Source: Bdellovibrionaceae bacterium UBA2339 (GTDB taxonomy: Bacteria; Bdellovibrionota; Bdellovibrionia; Bdellovibrionales; JAMPXM01). From it: a DNA stretch of 64,000 nt. Under the pieces are notes generated by a model, which saw only the letters and a program-made list of their open reading frames with translations, had not been told where the DNA came from and did not search any database. The translations under genes and the position numbers were made by a program. Each line of letters starts with the position of its first letter. The first letter of the stretch is position 1. Of this stretch, positions 6,881-16,054 are shown one piece after another. The stretch covers positions 1 to 64,000 of the forward strand of contig DDUL01000003.1 of the NCBI GenBank assembly GCA_002344785.1. The letters are read 5' to 3'.

Positions 6881-8011
6881 TCACTGATTCGGCTCAATGG
6901 GCTTGCAGTGGGATTCGGCAAATTCTCTCAGCTCATCTGACCACTTCAAAGCCCCTTGCAGATGCAAATGCGTGACATCCGAGAAGTGTTCGTTCGGCCA
7001 AAAGGTCGGCACCACATGCAACTTCACGTGCGGAAAATTGGCGGGAATCAGTTGCTGTAAGTGTTGAGCATAGGACTCCGTCCAAGCGCGCGTGGCCTCT
7101 GACTCAAGCGAAGCCGCAAGAGGCTGGCCCACGACCAGCACTCGACTGCCGGTGCGACGAGCCGTTTCGAATATCTCCAACAGCGCCGAATCCAAGATAG
7201 GCTCAATTTGAAATTCGCGATTGAGGTAATCGTGATACGCATCGAAGAAATCACTCTTAATGCCGCCGGGTCTCTGCGCCGATGTCGGCGTACCTCCACG
7301 AAAGTGAAACAAATTGAACCACTGCGCCTCGCGATCCGCGATGAACTCCGGATCAAACACCCATCTCCTAAAAGCATCCACCCGAACGGGCTGCAACCAC
7401 TGCGGCTCCAAGCGATGCGACCAGAGAAATCCGACTCGCGATTGCGAGGCCGCCGGCTCGACACCAAATTTCGCACTCGCATCGTAGAGCCGATTCAACT
7501 CATCCCAAGACAAGAGTCCGTGGCTCAAATAACGATGCAGATGTCGATCTCGAACATGCTCTCGATAGCCGCCATATGAAGTCATGATCATCACACAGCG
7601 AGGCGCAGGAAAATGGCGAACAAAGTCCTCATAGAGGAAGCGGCTCTCGATGAGGGTTGCGCCCCTGAGAGCCAACGAAAATCCCCTGAGAGGCTGAAGT
7701 CTGGGCACCATGATGTTCATGGCGGCCAGCGAATCCCCGAGAATCAGCACATCCAAATCTTCGGCGACGCTGGCCCGATTCGCCTTCACTTCCTCGTAAA
7801 ACTCCACCCATTGTGCAAAGCGATCCCGCGTGTGCAGGGGGTAAGCTCTTGCCAAATAATGCAGGACCAGCAATGAGCCCAAAATCAAAATCGCGGCGAC
7901 TGAAACAAACTTCACCAAATCGCGTAGCTCGCGATGCCTTCGCAGTTCACGACCTTGAGCTTTGTTTGCCGCGCGCGAATCTGCGCCTCTCGCCGAAACA
8001 TCACTCGCCAT
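6881..8011 (-). CDS. Membrane-anchored SGNH-type protein (DltD/AlgX-like partner of MBOAT), copy 1
   Basis: The 376-residue protein has a basic cytoplasmic N-terminus and one transmembrane helix at about residues 34-52 (FVSVAAILILGSLLVLHYL). A periplasmic SGNH-hydrolase-like domain follows, with Ser94 in VLILGDSLAAMN and a C-terminal Asp-x-x-His (SDVTHLHLQGA) completing the catalytic set. This topology and the neighbouring MBOAT gene match DltD and alginate or peptidoglycan O-acetylation partners, which move an acyl group on the outer face of the membrane. The start overlaps the end of the MBOAT gene by 11 bp, so the two are translationally coupled. A second such pair lies at 13.5-16 kb. Confidence 0.8.
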   Translation of the reverse strand: MASDVSARGADSRAANKAQGRELRRHRELRDLVKFVSVAAILILGSLLVLHYLARAYPLHTRDRFAQWVEFYEEVKANRASVAEDLDVLILGDSLAAMNIMVPRLQPLRGFSLALRGATLIESRFLYEDFVRHFPAPRCVMIMTSYGGYREHVRDRHLHRYLSHGLLSWDELNRLYDASAKFGVEPAASQSRVGFLWSHRLEPQWLQPVRVDAFRRWVFDPEFIADREAQWFNLFHFRGGTPTSAQRPGGIKSDFFDAYHDYLNREFQIEPILDSALLEIFETARRTGSRVLVVGQPLAASLESEATRAWTESYAQHLQQLIPANFPHVKLHVVPTFWPNEHFSDVTHLHLQGALKWSDELREFAESHCKPIEPNQ

Positions 8012-9527
8012 AAATAGATCTCGTGCTGGTGGGTGAATAGCTCATGAACAAAATGCCCAAGATGATCAAAGCAAAGTACATGAGCTTTTGAGAGCGCGAC
8101 CACGACTCAAAGCCCGTGCCCGATCGACTTGGCTCACGAAAGCGCTGAAAAACCTCGACCGCCATCATCCAAGCGGCGAGGCGCTCAATCCCACCTCGGC
8201 CAAATTCTTTACTGAGATCCACCCAAGGCGCAGAAGCCGTCACACTGCCCCAATCCCAACTCGTCTCAGTCCAAGCCCGTGAGATTTGTGTCGCCACAAA
8301 CTCAATCTGCATCCACGGATTGGTCTGGGCTGATTCTGGACTCAGCATCCAAGCCCCGATCAGAAAACTAGGTGCCGCCACAAACAGACTCAGGCTCACC
8401 AATGCCAAAAATCGATCCGCCAAAAGCCGAATACGCTTCACCGCGCCGCTTGCGCCCATGGCATTGAAACCCTTGGCCATCGATCGATGAGCAAAAAGAT
8501 CTAAGAGAACGCCAAGTCCCTTCCAAATCCCGAAAGCAACAAACACCCAACCCCAACCATGCCAAAGACCGAATAGTGCAAAGGTACCAAGTAGCGCCGC
8601 GGCCAAACCCCAATTTCCCCAGCGGCGCCATCGACCAAACCACAAAGGATAAAAGACAAAATCCTGAAGCCACTGCGAAAGCGACATATGCCATCGGCGC
8701 CAAAAATCCGCTAAGGTCGTCGCCGCAAACGGGCGATCGAAGTTGATCGGCAAATTGACACCCAACAAATGCGCGCTCGCGCGGGCCGCATCGGTGTGCG
8801 AAGCAATCTCCGCCCACAGTGCGTAGCGAACCAACCAACCTAAGCCCAACCAAAGCGTCCAACTTGGTGCGATCCCCGACCGCAGCGACTCATAGATTGC
8901 GCCAATGAGAATCCATAGCGGAACCGCAAGACTCAACTTGATGAGCAAGCCTTGCAAAAACAGGAGGCTCGCATTGATGCCCCGATCAAAACTAAAACGT
9001 GACGGCGATTCCAATTCCTTCACAAACAATGACCAACGAAGCACGGGTCCCGACCACAGCGATGGAAAGAACAGCGAATAACACAGCCAATTCCTAAAAT
9101 CCGATCGAGTCAGGCCGCGCTCTTTTGACTCGTTTGAATTCGACTGTCGCAAAATCTCAACGACCGCTCCCCACTGCTGCAACCCAAAGAAAGCCCAAGC
9201 CACGGGCCACCATTGCGGCCAATGCTCGGTACGCATGAAAAGAATCGGCAGGGCACAACTTCCCGCTGAAAGCAAAAGCCCGACTTTCTGATAGGTCTTC
9301 GACTTGTGCTGGAAAAAAACGATCAAGGCAAAATTGGCGAGCGCCACACCCAACAGTCCGATCGCCCCAACACCAAAACTCAGGAGCGCAACACCTATTG
9401 AAACCCAGGCCCATGTCCAAACACGAAGAGCTGCGCGTTGAAACGCCACACTCAAAATCAGCGCGACAAAACCGATCGCCAGAAACGCCCAGGTGAATTG
9501 GCCGCTGATCCAAGTCTGATCAGCCAT
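8001..9527 (-). CDS. MBOAT-family O-acyltransferase, copy 1
   Basis: A polytopic membrane protein of about 508 residues. It has the MBOAT core: FDRPFAATTLADFWRRWHMSLSQWL followed by LFGLWHGWGWVFVAFGIWKG, where the WHG histidine is the catalytic residue. Such proteins pass an acyl group from a cytoplasmic donor across the inner membrane to an acceptor in the envelope. The ATG at 9527 is preferred over a GTG at 9539 because an AAGGTG lies upstream of it. It overlaps the ABC ATPase gene by 8 bp and the SGNH gene by 11 bp, giving one minus-strand operon. The true acyl donor and acceptor are unknown. Confidence 0.88.
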   Translation of the reverse strand: MADQTWISGQFTWAFLAIGFVALILSVAFQRAALRVWTWAWVSIGVALLSFGVGAIGLLGVALANFALIVFFQHKSKTYQKVGLLLSAGSCALPILFMRTEHWPQWWPVAWAFFGLQQWGAVVEILRQSNSNESKERGLTRSDFRNWLCYSLFFPSLWSGPVLRWSLFVKELESPSRFSFDRGINASLLFLQGLLIKLSLAVPLWILIGAIYESLRSGIAPSWTLWLGLGWLVRYALWAEIASHTDAARASAHLLGVNLPINFDRPFAATTLADFWRRWHMSLSQWLQDFVFYPLWFGRWRRWGNWGLAAALLGTFALFGLWHGWGWVFVAFGIWKGLGVLLDLFAHRSMAKGFNAMGASGAVKRIRLLADRFLALVSLSLFVAAPSFLIGAWMLSPESAQTNPWMQIEFVATQISRAWTETSWDWGSVTASAPWVDLSKEFGRGGIERLAAWMMAVEVFQRFREPSRSGTGFESWSRSQKLMYFALIILGILFMSYSPTSTRSIYGE

Positions 9528-10305
9528 CCTGACGTTCACCTTCCACGGCCATCCAGAGTTTGTTCCAGAGTTGGTCTTCAGCTAAGCTTCGAGCTCGTCT
9601 CAGATCAAACTGAACTTCGCTTCGCTGGGGTAAACGTTCATCCAAAGCCCAACCTGAACCATCAGGTTTCATCACCAAAATCCGATCCGCCAATCTCATC
9701 GCCTCATCAAAATTGTGAGTGACGAGGACGACAGCTGTGCCTCGCGCCCGCCAGAGTTGCAAAGTCACTTCGTACAAGTTGGACGCGGTCACGGGGTCGA
9801 GAGCGGCAAAAGGCTCATCCAAAAGCACCAACTCGGCCGGAGGCATGAAGGCACGCACCAAAGTGGCTCGCGTGCGCATCCCACCACTGATCGAGTGCGG
9901 CCGCTTTCTGGCATGATCTTGGAGTCCGACAGCCTGAAGCATATGTAAGGCGTCCGCTTCACGTTGATCGCGATCCGTTTCCGCAGCGCCGGCTAAGGCC
10001 ACATTTCGAAGCACACTCATCCACGGAAATAGCGGCGAACTTTGCTGGGCATAGCCAACTCGCTTTGGCGTGAGCAGCTGTCCCGAAGTTGGGCTTTGTT
10101 CACCGGCGGCCACTTTGAGTAGCGTCGACTTTCCGCAGCCGCTACGTCCCAGCAAGGCCACGAATTCTCCGCGGCGAACTTTGAGATTCAATTTCTTGAG
10201 CACAGCCTTACCGGCAAGCTCCACGCTGAGTTCATGAACTTCAAGAGCGAAATCCTGAGCGAGGCTCGACTTAATCTGTGACATCGGCTCGTCGCTCACG
10301 CTCAT
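9520..10305 (-). CDS. ABC transporter ATP-binding protein (nitrate/sulfonate/taurine class)
   Basis: The protein of about 261 residues has Walker A GRSGCGKST (residues 53-61), a signature SISGGMRTRATLVRAF and Walker B LVLLDEPFAALDP. The sequence is closest to the SsuB/TauB group, which powers importers using NMT1-type binding proteins. The next gene upstream encodes just such a binding protein. The signature has SGGMR where SGGQ or SGGM are usual, acceptable for this class. It overlaps the MBOAT gene by 8 bp. No permease lies in this operon; the nearest candidate is about 9 kb away at 19.6 kb. Confidence 0.88.
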   Translation of the reverse strand: MSVSDEPMSQIKSSLAQDFALEVHELSVELAGKAVLKKLNLKVRRGEFVALLGRSGCGKSTLLKVAAGEQSPTSGQLLTPKRVGYAQQSSPLFPWMSVLRNVALAGAAETDRDQREADALHMLQAVGLQDHARKRPHSISGGMRTRATLVRAFMPPAELVLLDEPFAALDPVTASNLYEVTLQLWRARGTAVVLVTHNFDEAMRLADRILVMKPDGSGWALDERLPQRSEVQFDLRRARSLAEDQLWNKLWMAVEGERQDG

Positions 10306-10341
10306 CCTCACCCATCCAATGTATGATTCATGATGCCCAAG

Positions 10342-11511
10342 TTAGCGCCGCTTTGATGTCTTCGCAGCCGACGGCGGCTCCACCGAGGCCTTGCTCGGCC
10401 GCTTTGGCTTTCGATCCAAGTCCGCAACGGCCTCATCCACATATCGGCTCGGCGCAATCCGCCCGAGGTCCGGCATCGACTTCAAATAGCCTTGCGACAC
10501 ATAGTAGGCCGCATCATCTTTGAGCGAGCCCATATTCAAGCGGCAATTTCGCTCTAAACCCGCTGGCTGCATGCGAGCATAAACTTCGCGATCCTTAACC
10601 GTTGTCCACTTCATCAAGCTCTCGATGACCTTTTGAAACTCAGCCGATTGAGGTCCGGCTTCCAAGGCCTCATTGTAAGCCCGGCAGGCTCGCACATAGG
10701 CACGCATAAACTTCTTAGAGATCTCAGTCTTCTCTGCAGCAAACTTTGGCGAATAGAAAATCGCAGCACTTTGGTGATTGGGAACCACATCAAAGACACT
10801 CACCACATCACGCGCCGACTTTGCTTTGAGGGCTTCAGCGACATAGGGCTCGATCTGCATGGCAGCATCGAGATTCTTGGCTTCGAAGCCACGATTGGCA
10901 TCGGCATAACTCACTTTGGTCAGGCTCACATCTTGGGGCTTTAGGCCGGCGGATTTTAGAATTACGCCGAGTGCGGCTTCTTGTGATGTGCCCGTCGCAG
11001 TCAATCCGATTCGAAGCCCCTTCAAATCGCGCGGTGATTTATACTGACCGCTTGCCACCAAGTCTTCGCGCACCATGAGTTTCGAATACTGAGCATTTTT
11101 TCGAACCGAGCCCTTATCGGCAACGATCAAGACCTCAATCTTCTCCTCCGCCGCCGCAAACAATCCAGCCGTGAGATTTCCGCCGCCGACATCCAGCTCG
11201 CCGCGAGCTAACAGCGGCACCATCGGAGCCGTACTGCCGGAAAAGATTTGAAACTCAACACGCAAACCTTCGTCGCGATAATAGCCAAAGTCTTCCGCCA
11301 AAAATAAGGCCGCCGAACTTGCGGCAGGAGACGATCCGATTTTCACCAACGAAAGCGCCGCTTCGGTTTTCGGGCTCGAAGTTTGTTGGCTCGCCGCGCT
11401 TTTGCTTTCCTTACTGTTGGATCCCCCCAAGCCTTCAGCCGCTCGCATCGGCAACGCCTGGAAGACACTCAGCGCCAGCGAGCTCGCCAGCAAAAGCCGC
11501 CACGTATTCAT
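10342..11511 (-). CDS. ABC transporter substrate-binding protein (NMT1/SsuA-like)
   Basis: The protein of about 389 residues has an N-terminal signal peptide (MNTWRLLLASSLALSVFQAL). A type-2 periplasmic binding fold of the NMT1/TauA/SsuA group follows (VKIGSSPAASSAALFLAEDF, then FQIFSGSTAPMVPLLARGELDVGGG). The start at 11511 gives the signal peptide at the very N-terminus; the longer frame to 11667 is unlikely. The ligand is probably a small organic ion such as a sulfonate or thiamine precursor, but nothing identifies it. It heads the minus-strand operon with the ABC ATPase, MBOAT and SGNH genes and is divergent from the AMP ligase, sharing a 267-bp control region. The C-terminus is a basic tail. 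Confidence 0.87.
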   Translation of the reverse strand: MNTWRLLLASSLALSVFQALPMRAAEGLGGSNSKESKSAASQQTSSPKTEAALSLVKIGSSPAASSAALFLAEDFGYYRDEGLRVEFQIFSGSTAPMVPLLARGELDVGGGNLTAGLFAAAEEKIEVLIVADKGSVRKNAQYSKLMVREDLVASGQYKSPRDLKGLRIGLTATGTSQEAALGVILKSAGLKPQDVSLTKVSYADANRGFEAKNLDAAMQIEPYVAEALKAKSARDVVSVFDVVPNHQSAAIFYSPKFAAEKTEISKKFMRAYVRACRAYNEALEAGPQSAEFQKVIESLMKWTTVKDREVYARMQPAGLERNCRLNMGSLKDDAAYYVSQGYLKSMPDLGRIAPSRYVDEAVADLDRKPKRPSKASVEPPSAAKTSKRR

Positions 11512-11778
11512 TCTCGCAAAAGCGCGCTTGGGAAAACAAACTTTGGAATTCGGCGACTGCACAAAAACCCACCTTCCGAAAGAAAATTTGGCGCGCACCC
11601 AACAACTTCGTGGCATCATTTCGACAGAGTCACTTGATCGCTCAAGTTCATTCAATTTGACCCCCATTTGAATGTCAATTCCCGGACCAAGACGGGGTCG
11701 GGACCCTGGGAGCTAAGGGATTAAAGGGCTAGGAAAGCAGCAAAGGAATGAACAGCATCACAAGACAGTAGGATTCAC

Positions 11779-13365
11779 ATGACGGATGACGCCTTTGCAC
11801 ATCTCCTTCAGCGCTTAGCGCGCCCGGACTGCACGACTGCAGTTTCCGAGTTGTTCGGATCGCAACCCGCTCGAAGAGTCGGCGCTTCGGAGCTTTTGCA
11901 GCAGATCGAACAACGCACGAAGCAGTTCAAGGACATCGGCATTCAGGCCGGCCAGAGAGTGGCCCTCACACATGGCAACTCAATGAGCTTCTTGGTGGAC
12001 TTGTTTTCGGTTTGGAGTCGCGGCGCCATCGCCATCCCACTCCCGCCAACGGCGACTGAGCATGAGCGCCACGCGGATCTGACTCGGCTTCGCCCCCACT
12101 TCATTCTCAGTCCGAGCGCCCTACCGACTTCAACCGTCGATCGCCATCTCGAGGTCGCGGAAGACGAAATTGAAATTCTCGGACTTTCTCACTCAGTTCC
12201 CTCACCGGCGCTCATTCTTCTCACCTCGGGATCCTCGGCTCAACCCAAGGCCGTTCTTCATAGCCATCGCAGTCTCGCCGCTCGACTTGCAAGTTTGGAT
12301 CGCGGCATTCCGCTTCAAGATCGGCAAGAAACTCTCGCCGTATTGCCCACGCACTTCGGACACGGCCTCATCGGGGTCGTACTGAGCGCGATCTATAGCG
12401 GCGCACATCTCTCGCTGACACCTGGTCTCAGCATTGATCGGATTCGAGATCTCAAATCTTGGATGAAGGCCTCGCCACATCAGTTCATCTCGGCCACACC
12501 TGGACTTTGGAAACTCATGATGAAGAGCGCACCGGCACCCTCATCGCTTCGACGAATCCAAGTCGCGTCGGCGCCCAGTCACGTTGCGCTCTGGAGAGAT
12601 CTTTGGCATTGGGCCATGAGTGGGACCAACCATGGAGCGACCTCTTCAGGCGCTTCGGTTTCACTACATCATGCTTATGGCCTCACCGAGACCGCAAGTT
12701 GGGTCTCCACACAAGCTTGGAACCCGCAAGATCCAACTGCACCCGGCGTTGGTGACGGACAAGAGTTTGGAAGTCGATTCCACTTGCATCAGGCTTCCCA
12801 ATCCGAAAACTCCGCAGGCGAGGTTATGATAGAAAGCGACGCGCTCGCGCTGGGATATGTCACGCTCACTACGGAATCGCAAATCGCCAAGCCTCGCCTG
12901 CAGCTGAGCCACCTTCCCCTGCGGCAAATCAGCGGCACTCAGCGCCTTGCCTATGCGACGGGCGACCAAGGCCAATGGAGTTCGACCGGCAAATTGCATC
13001 TGATCGGCCGAGCGGGACGAATCATCAATCGTGGCGGACTCAAGGTTGCACCAGAGGAAATCGAACTGACTCTGAGCGAGCGTGCAGATCTCGACGGGGC
13101 CGTGGTTTTGGCCATAGGCGAAAATCGTGATGATGTGGGCTTGTTGATTTCATTCAAAGACGCGCAACTGAATCCGACGGAGCGCCAAACACTCGCCAAA
13201 GAAATTCACGAAGACTTGCGTCGACGAATCAGCCGCGAAAAGCTTCCATCGCAGATTCGTTATCTGAGCCGCCTTCCTCTGCTTGCCAACGGAAAACCCG
13301 ATTTGCGCGCGACCCAATCCAACTGGGAGAGCGCCGAGATTCTTTGGCCAGCCCGATCCAGCTAA
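11779..13365 (+). CDS. AMP-forming acyl ligase (ANL family, DltA-like role)
   Basis: The 528-residue protein has the whole adenylate-forming motif set: the phosphate loop LILLTSGSSAQPKAV, the A5 motif HHAYGLTETASW, the A7-A8 block YATGDQGQW and RINRGG-like IINRGGLKVAPEEIE, and the A10 lysine in LLANGKPD. It should activate a carboxylic acid as the acyl-AMP and load it on CoA or a carrier protein. It is followed by MBOAT and SGNH genes on the same strand, and a lone acyl carrier protein is nearby. That is the gene set of Dlt-type systems, where DltA loads D-alanine on DltC. The acyl substrate here is unknown; a free-standing acyl-CoA synthetase is the alternative. Confidence 0.88.
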   Translation: MTDDAFAHLLQRLARPDCTTAVSELFGSQPARRVGASELLQQIEQRTKQFKDIGIQAGQRVALTHGNSMSFLVDLFSVWSRGAIAIPLPPTATEHERHADLTRLRPHFILSPSALPTSTVDRHLEVAEDEIEILGLSHSVPSPALILLTSGSSAQPKAVLHSHRSLAARLASLDRGIPLQDRQETLAVLPTHFGHGLIGVVLSAIYSGAHLSLTPGLSIDRIRDLKSWMKASPHQFISATPGLWKLMMKSAPAPSSLRRIQVASAPSHVALWRDLWHWAMSGTNHGATSSGASVSLHHAYGLTETASWVSTQAWNPQDPTAPGVGDGQEFGSRFHLHQASQSENSAGEVMIESDALALGYVTLTTESQIAKPRLQLSHLPLRQISGTQRLAYATGDQGQWSSTGKLHLIGRAGRIINRGGLKVAPEEIELTLSERADLDGAVVLAIGENRDDVGLLISFKDAQLNPTERQTLAKEIHEDLRRRISREKLPSQIRYLSRLPLLANGKPDLRATQSNWESAEILWPARSS

Positions 13366-13456
13366 GGCGCCGACATCGCCGATGCAGTCTTGCCTGATCA
13401 AATGCAGCGCGTGAGCAATTCAGTGACGTCCGACAAAAAAGCGAGTCCAATAAGCT

Positions 13457-14932
13457 ATGCCACTTCTTGATGCACTCTCCATGCTCATCGCAGCCTGGAC
13501 GCTGAGCTTCGCGCTTGCTGTTGCAGGATTTGGCTTGCACGCCCAACAGATCCGCCGGCGAAAGCTAGCGATGCTACTCGTTCAGATCGCCTTGGCTGCG
13601 ATTTGGCTTCACGAATCCGCACTGATATTTTTGCTGGTCGCCTTGGCCAACCACCAGCTCTTGCAGTGGCAAGGCCATCGCGCAAAGACGGCAAACAACG
13701 GTCAAGTCAAAGGCGCCAACGGACTTGTGCGAGGACTTTCATTCGTCATCACCCTAACTCCACTCTTGGCCCTCAAGAGCATGACCGCCTTTGATTGGTC
13801 CACGCTCTGGCTCAATTTCGCGCTTTCGTTTTTCTGCCTTCAGCAGTTAGGCGGCGTGCTGGATCGCCTCAATCCGCATCTTCCCCCACCGAATACTCCC
13901 GCAACTTCTTCCACCTCGCTGTTGGATTGGCTGAATTTCAGCATCTTTTTTCCCACGCTCTTGGCCGGCCCCATTCTAAGGTGGCCGCAGTTTCGCGAAC
14001 ACATGACGCTTCCCCCAGAGTGGCGATGGTCGAATGCCAGCAACGCCTTGGTCTTCGCCGTGCAGGCCATTTTTCGGCGATGTGTTCTCGCCGTGCCTTT
14101 AGGCGCATGGGGAGTTTCACTGATTGAAAGCTCTCAGCAGAGTTCCGAAAATTTGGGCTTTTGGGGCTGGGCGTTCGCAGCGGTGATTTTACGGTGGAGT
14201 TTGTATCACGACTTTGCCGCGCAAAATGATTTGTCGCGTGCCGCAGCCTCGCACATGGGATTGGACTTGCCGCTGAACTTTCGCCAGCCGTTTGCAGCCC
14301 AGAATCTATTGGATTTCTGGCGCCGCTGGCATGTGTCGCTCTCAAGTTGGATTCGCGACTACGTCTATCTACCTCTGATCTACGGACCACTTCGCCGATT
14401 CCCGACGCAAATGGCCGTCTTTGCTTCGGCGATGTTGTCCTTCGCCTTGTTCGGACTCTGGCATCAACTGAGTTGGGCCATGATCCTGATGGGAGTTTGG
14501 CAAGGCCTAGGCGTTCTACTTGAAACACAAATTCGTCCACAAGCCTGGCCCCACAAACTTCGCCCATTGCTCACGCCGATGCATGGCTTTCTCATGTTGA
14601 TGTTTGTGTTCTGGCCGACACTCTTGTTTCACATTTCTCCGGGACATTTTCTGAGTTCACTCGGCCAAATCGCCAATTGGCAAATCAGCGCGGACCTCCA
14701 ACGAATTCTCGCGTTGGCTCCTTGGCGGTGGGAGGCCTACCTCGCCCTAAGCTTACTTTGGTTCGCATCCGGAGAGTGGCGCGACAGCCATGAAGAGGTC
14801 GGCGCGATGACGTGGATCAACCGTCCACTTCGACGCTCACTCCTCGCCTTGGTGGTGATTCTCATGCTCTTATCGATTTTTATCTGGGCGCAATTCCCCA
14901 AAACTCCAACTCTTCCCTACTTGAGTATGTGA
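13457..14932 (+). CDS. MBOAT-family O-acyltransferase, copy 2
   Basis: A 491-residue polytopic protein with the MBOAT core FRQPFAAQNLLDFWRRWHVSLSSWI and the catalytic histidine region FALFGLWHQLSWAMILMG. It shares organisation and many core residues with copy 1 at 8.0-9.5 kb but is clearly diverged elsewhere, so the two are old paralogues or separately acquired. It starts 91 bp after the ligase gene and its stop overlaps the next start in a TGATG. Coupling to the following SGNH gene repeats the partnership seen in copy 1. Confidence 0.88.
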   Translation: MPLLDALSMLIAAWTLSFALAVAGFGLHAQQIRRRKLAMLLVQIALAAIWLHESALIFLLVALANHQLLQWQGHRAKTANNGQVKGANGLVRGLSFVITLTPLLALKSMTAFDWSTLWLNFALSFFCLQQLGGVLDRLNPHLPPPNTPATSSTSLLDWLNFSIFFPTLLAGPILRWPQFREHMTLPPEWRWSNASNALVFAVQAIFRRCVLAVPLGAWGVSLIESSQQSSENLGFWGWAFAAVILRWSLYHDFAAQNDLSRAAASHMGLDLPLNFRQPFAAQNLLDFWRRWHVSLSSWIRDYVYLPLIYGPLRRFPTQMAVFASAMLSFALFGLWHQLSWAMILMGVWQGLGVLLETQIRPQAWPHKLRPLLTPMHGFLMLMFVFWPTLLFHISPGHFLSSLGQIANWQISADLQRILALAPWRWEAYLALSLLWFASGEWRDSHEEVGAMTWINRPLRRSLLALVVILMLLSIFIWAQFPKTPTLPYLSM

Positions 14933-15993
14933 TGGAACGACGCCGCTACTTTTTCTACAGTCTAATCGCCTCGCTGAGCCTCATCAGCATTCTGATTCTG
15001 GCCGATCAGCTCGTCTTCGAACTCAAAAAGCGCTGGGTGATTTCAGCGGGATTTCAAGCCGACTTCATTGAGTCGCAATTGCGCCAATCCGAACAAGTGA
15101 AGCGCCTTCGCCACTTGATCCTCGGCGACTCGACGATGGCCATGAACTTCGCCACACCCCGGCTCTCGCAGTTCGCCGTTTCCTCCACCTTGTTCGGCAG
15201 CAGCTCTCCTGAAGCTTACTACTTGCTCAAGCGTTGGCTGGATGCTGGCGCTCGCCCGAAATGCGTTCTGCTCGGGTTATCCTACGGAGGAGTGCGGGCG
15301 CATCTGCGCCGCGATCAATGGTGGATCTTGCCGCACACTCGCCTCTTCGACAAAGCCTCACTGGAGGAAATCCGCCAAGCTTCTGAAAGATTGGCGAGTC
15401 CACCCGCGCAAGGTCTGACGCGATTCGAGTTTGAACTTCGCGTGGGTCTGCTCGGCTTTTGGTACGGAGGCATTCCGTTGGATGTGATTCAACGCTCGGT
15501 CTTCAATCCCATCACTCGAGCGAGAACTTCGCGAATTCGAGAGTCCTTAACGAGCAGCCAAGGCTGGCACATTTTATCCGGCATGACGGATCAACACTCG
15601 GCCTATCAAGAGGACCGGAATCAGTGGGTCGAACATCTCATCGACGCTTCCGGATTCGAAGCCCTACCGCTGACAGATTTTTACTTAGAGAAAATCTATG
15701 ATCTGGCCGAAGCGCACAAGCTCCGCCTCATACAGGTCTACGGACCTCTCTCTGAGGACTTCAACACAGAGAAAACCCATCAATGGCATAAGGCCTTCAC
15801 TGAGCATCTTCACGCTCTTCATAAGCGTCGCCCCCGAGAGCACTCTGAGCTTCAGATTGGGCTAAAATTTCTTCCGACAGCCAAGGCCTTTGATCCTTCG
15901 CACATGTTGATCGATGGCGCGCGGGAATGGACGGACGAGGTGATTCGCAACATTCGCTGCTCAAGCCCTGGGGACTTTTCAGCTCCGCCATAA
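14932..15993 (+). CDS. Membrane-anchored SGNH-type protein, copy 2
   Basis: The 353-residue protein starts at the ATG that overlaps the MBOAT stop (TGATG). It has one N-terminal transmembrane helix (about residues 8-25) and a periplasmic SGNH-like domain with Ser67 in LILGDSTMAMN. A C-terminal FDPSHMLIDGA supplies the Asp-x-x-His pair. Its layout is the same as copy 1, including the spacing from helix to GDS and the late Asp/His. The predicted job is transfer of an acyl group to an envelope polymer, together with the MBOAT protein before it. A hydrophilic frame upstream of the chosen ATG belongs to the MBOAT reading region and is not used. Confidence 0.8.
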   Translation: MERRRYFFYSLIASLSLISILILADQLVFELKKRWVISAGFQADFIESQLRQSEQVKRLRHLILGDSTMAMNFATPRLSQFAVSSTLFGSSSPEAYYLLKRWLDAGARPKCVLLGLSYGGVRAHLRRDQWWILPHTRLFDKASLEEIRQASERLASPPAQGLTRFEFELRVGLLGFWYGGIPLDVIQRSVFNPITRARTSRIRESLTSSQGWHILSGMTDQHSAYQEDRNQWVEHLIDASGFEALPLTDFYLEKIYDLAEAHKLRLIQVYGPLSEDFNTEKTHQWHKAFTEHLHALHKRRPREHSELQIGLKFLPTAKAFDPSHMLIDGAREWTDEVIRNIRCSSPGDFSAPP

Positions 15994-16017
15994 AAAACGG
16001 GCTTCCGAAGAAGCCCG
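15992..16017 (-). terminator. Intrinsic terminator of the TRAP binding-protein gene
   Basis: A perfect 8-bp stem (CGGGCTTC at 15998-16005, GAAGCCCG at 16010-16017) with a CGAA loop is followed on the minus strand by TTTTTTA. It lies about 40 bp after the stop of the DctP-like gene and just after the stop of the convergent SGNH gene. Confidence 0.85.
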
Positions 16018-16054
16018 CGCGTTTCAAGTTTTCAATGTGATCTCGAGAGAAGCC

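Noticed and set aside
11680..11703. Imperfect GGTC-rich hairpin upstream of the AMP ligase as a terminator
   Set aside because: The stem has an unpaired base and no T-tract, and it lies between divergent genes where no transcript should end.
13938..14567. A 209-codon minus-strand frame opposite the second MBOAT gene
   Set aside because: Arg/Ser-rich translation without domain structure, typical of the antisense frame of a membrane-protein gene.
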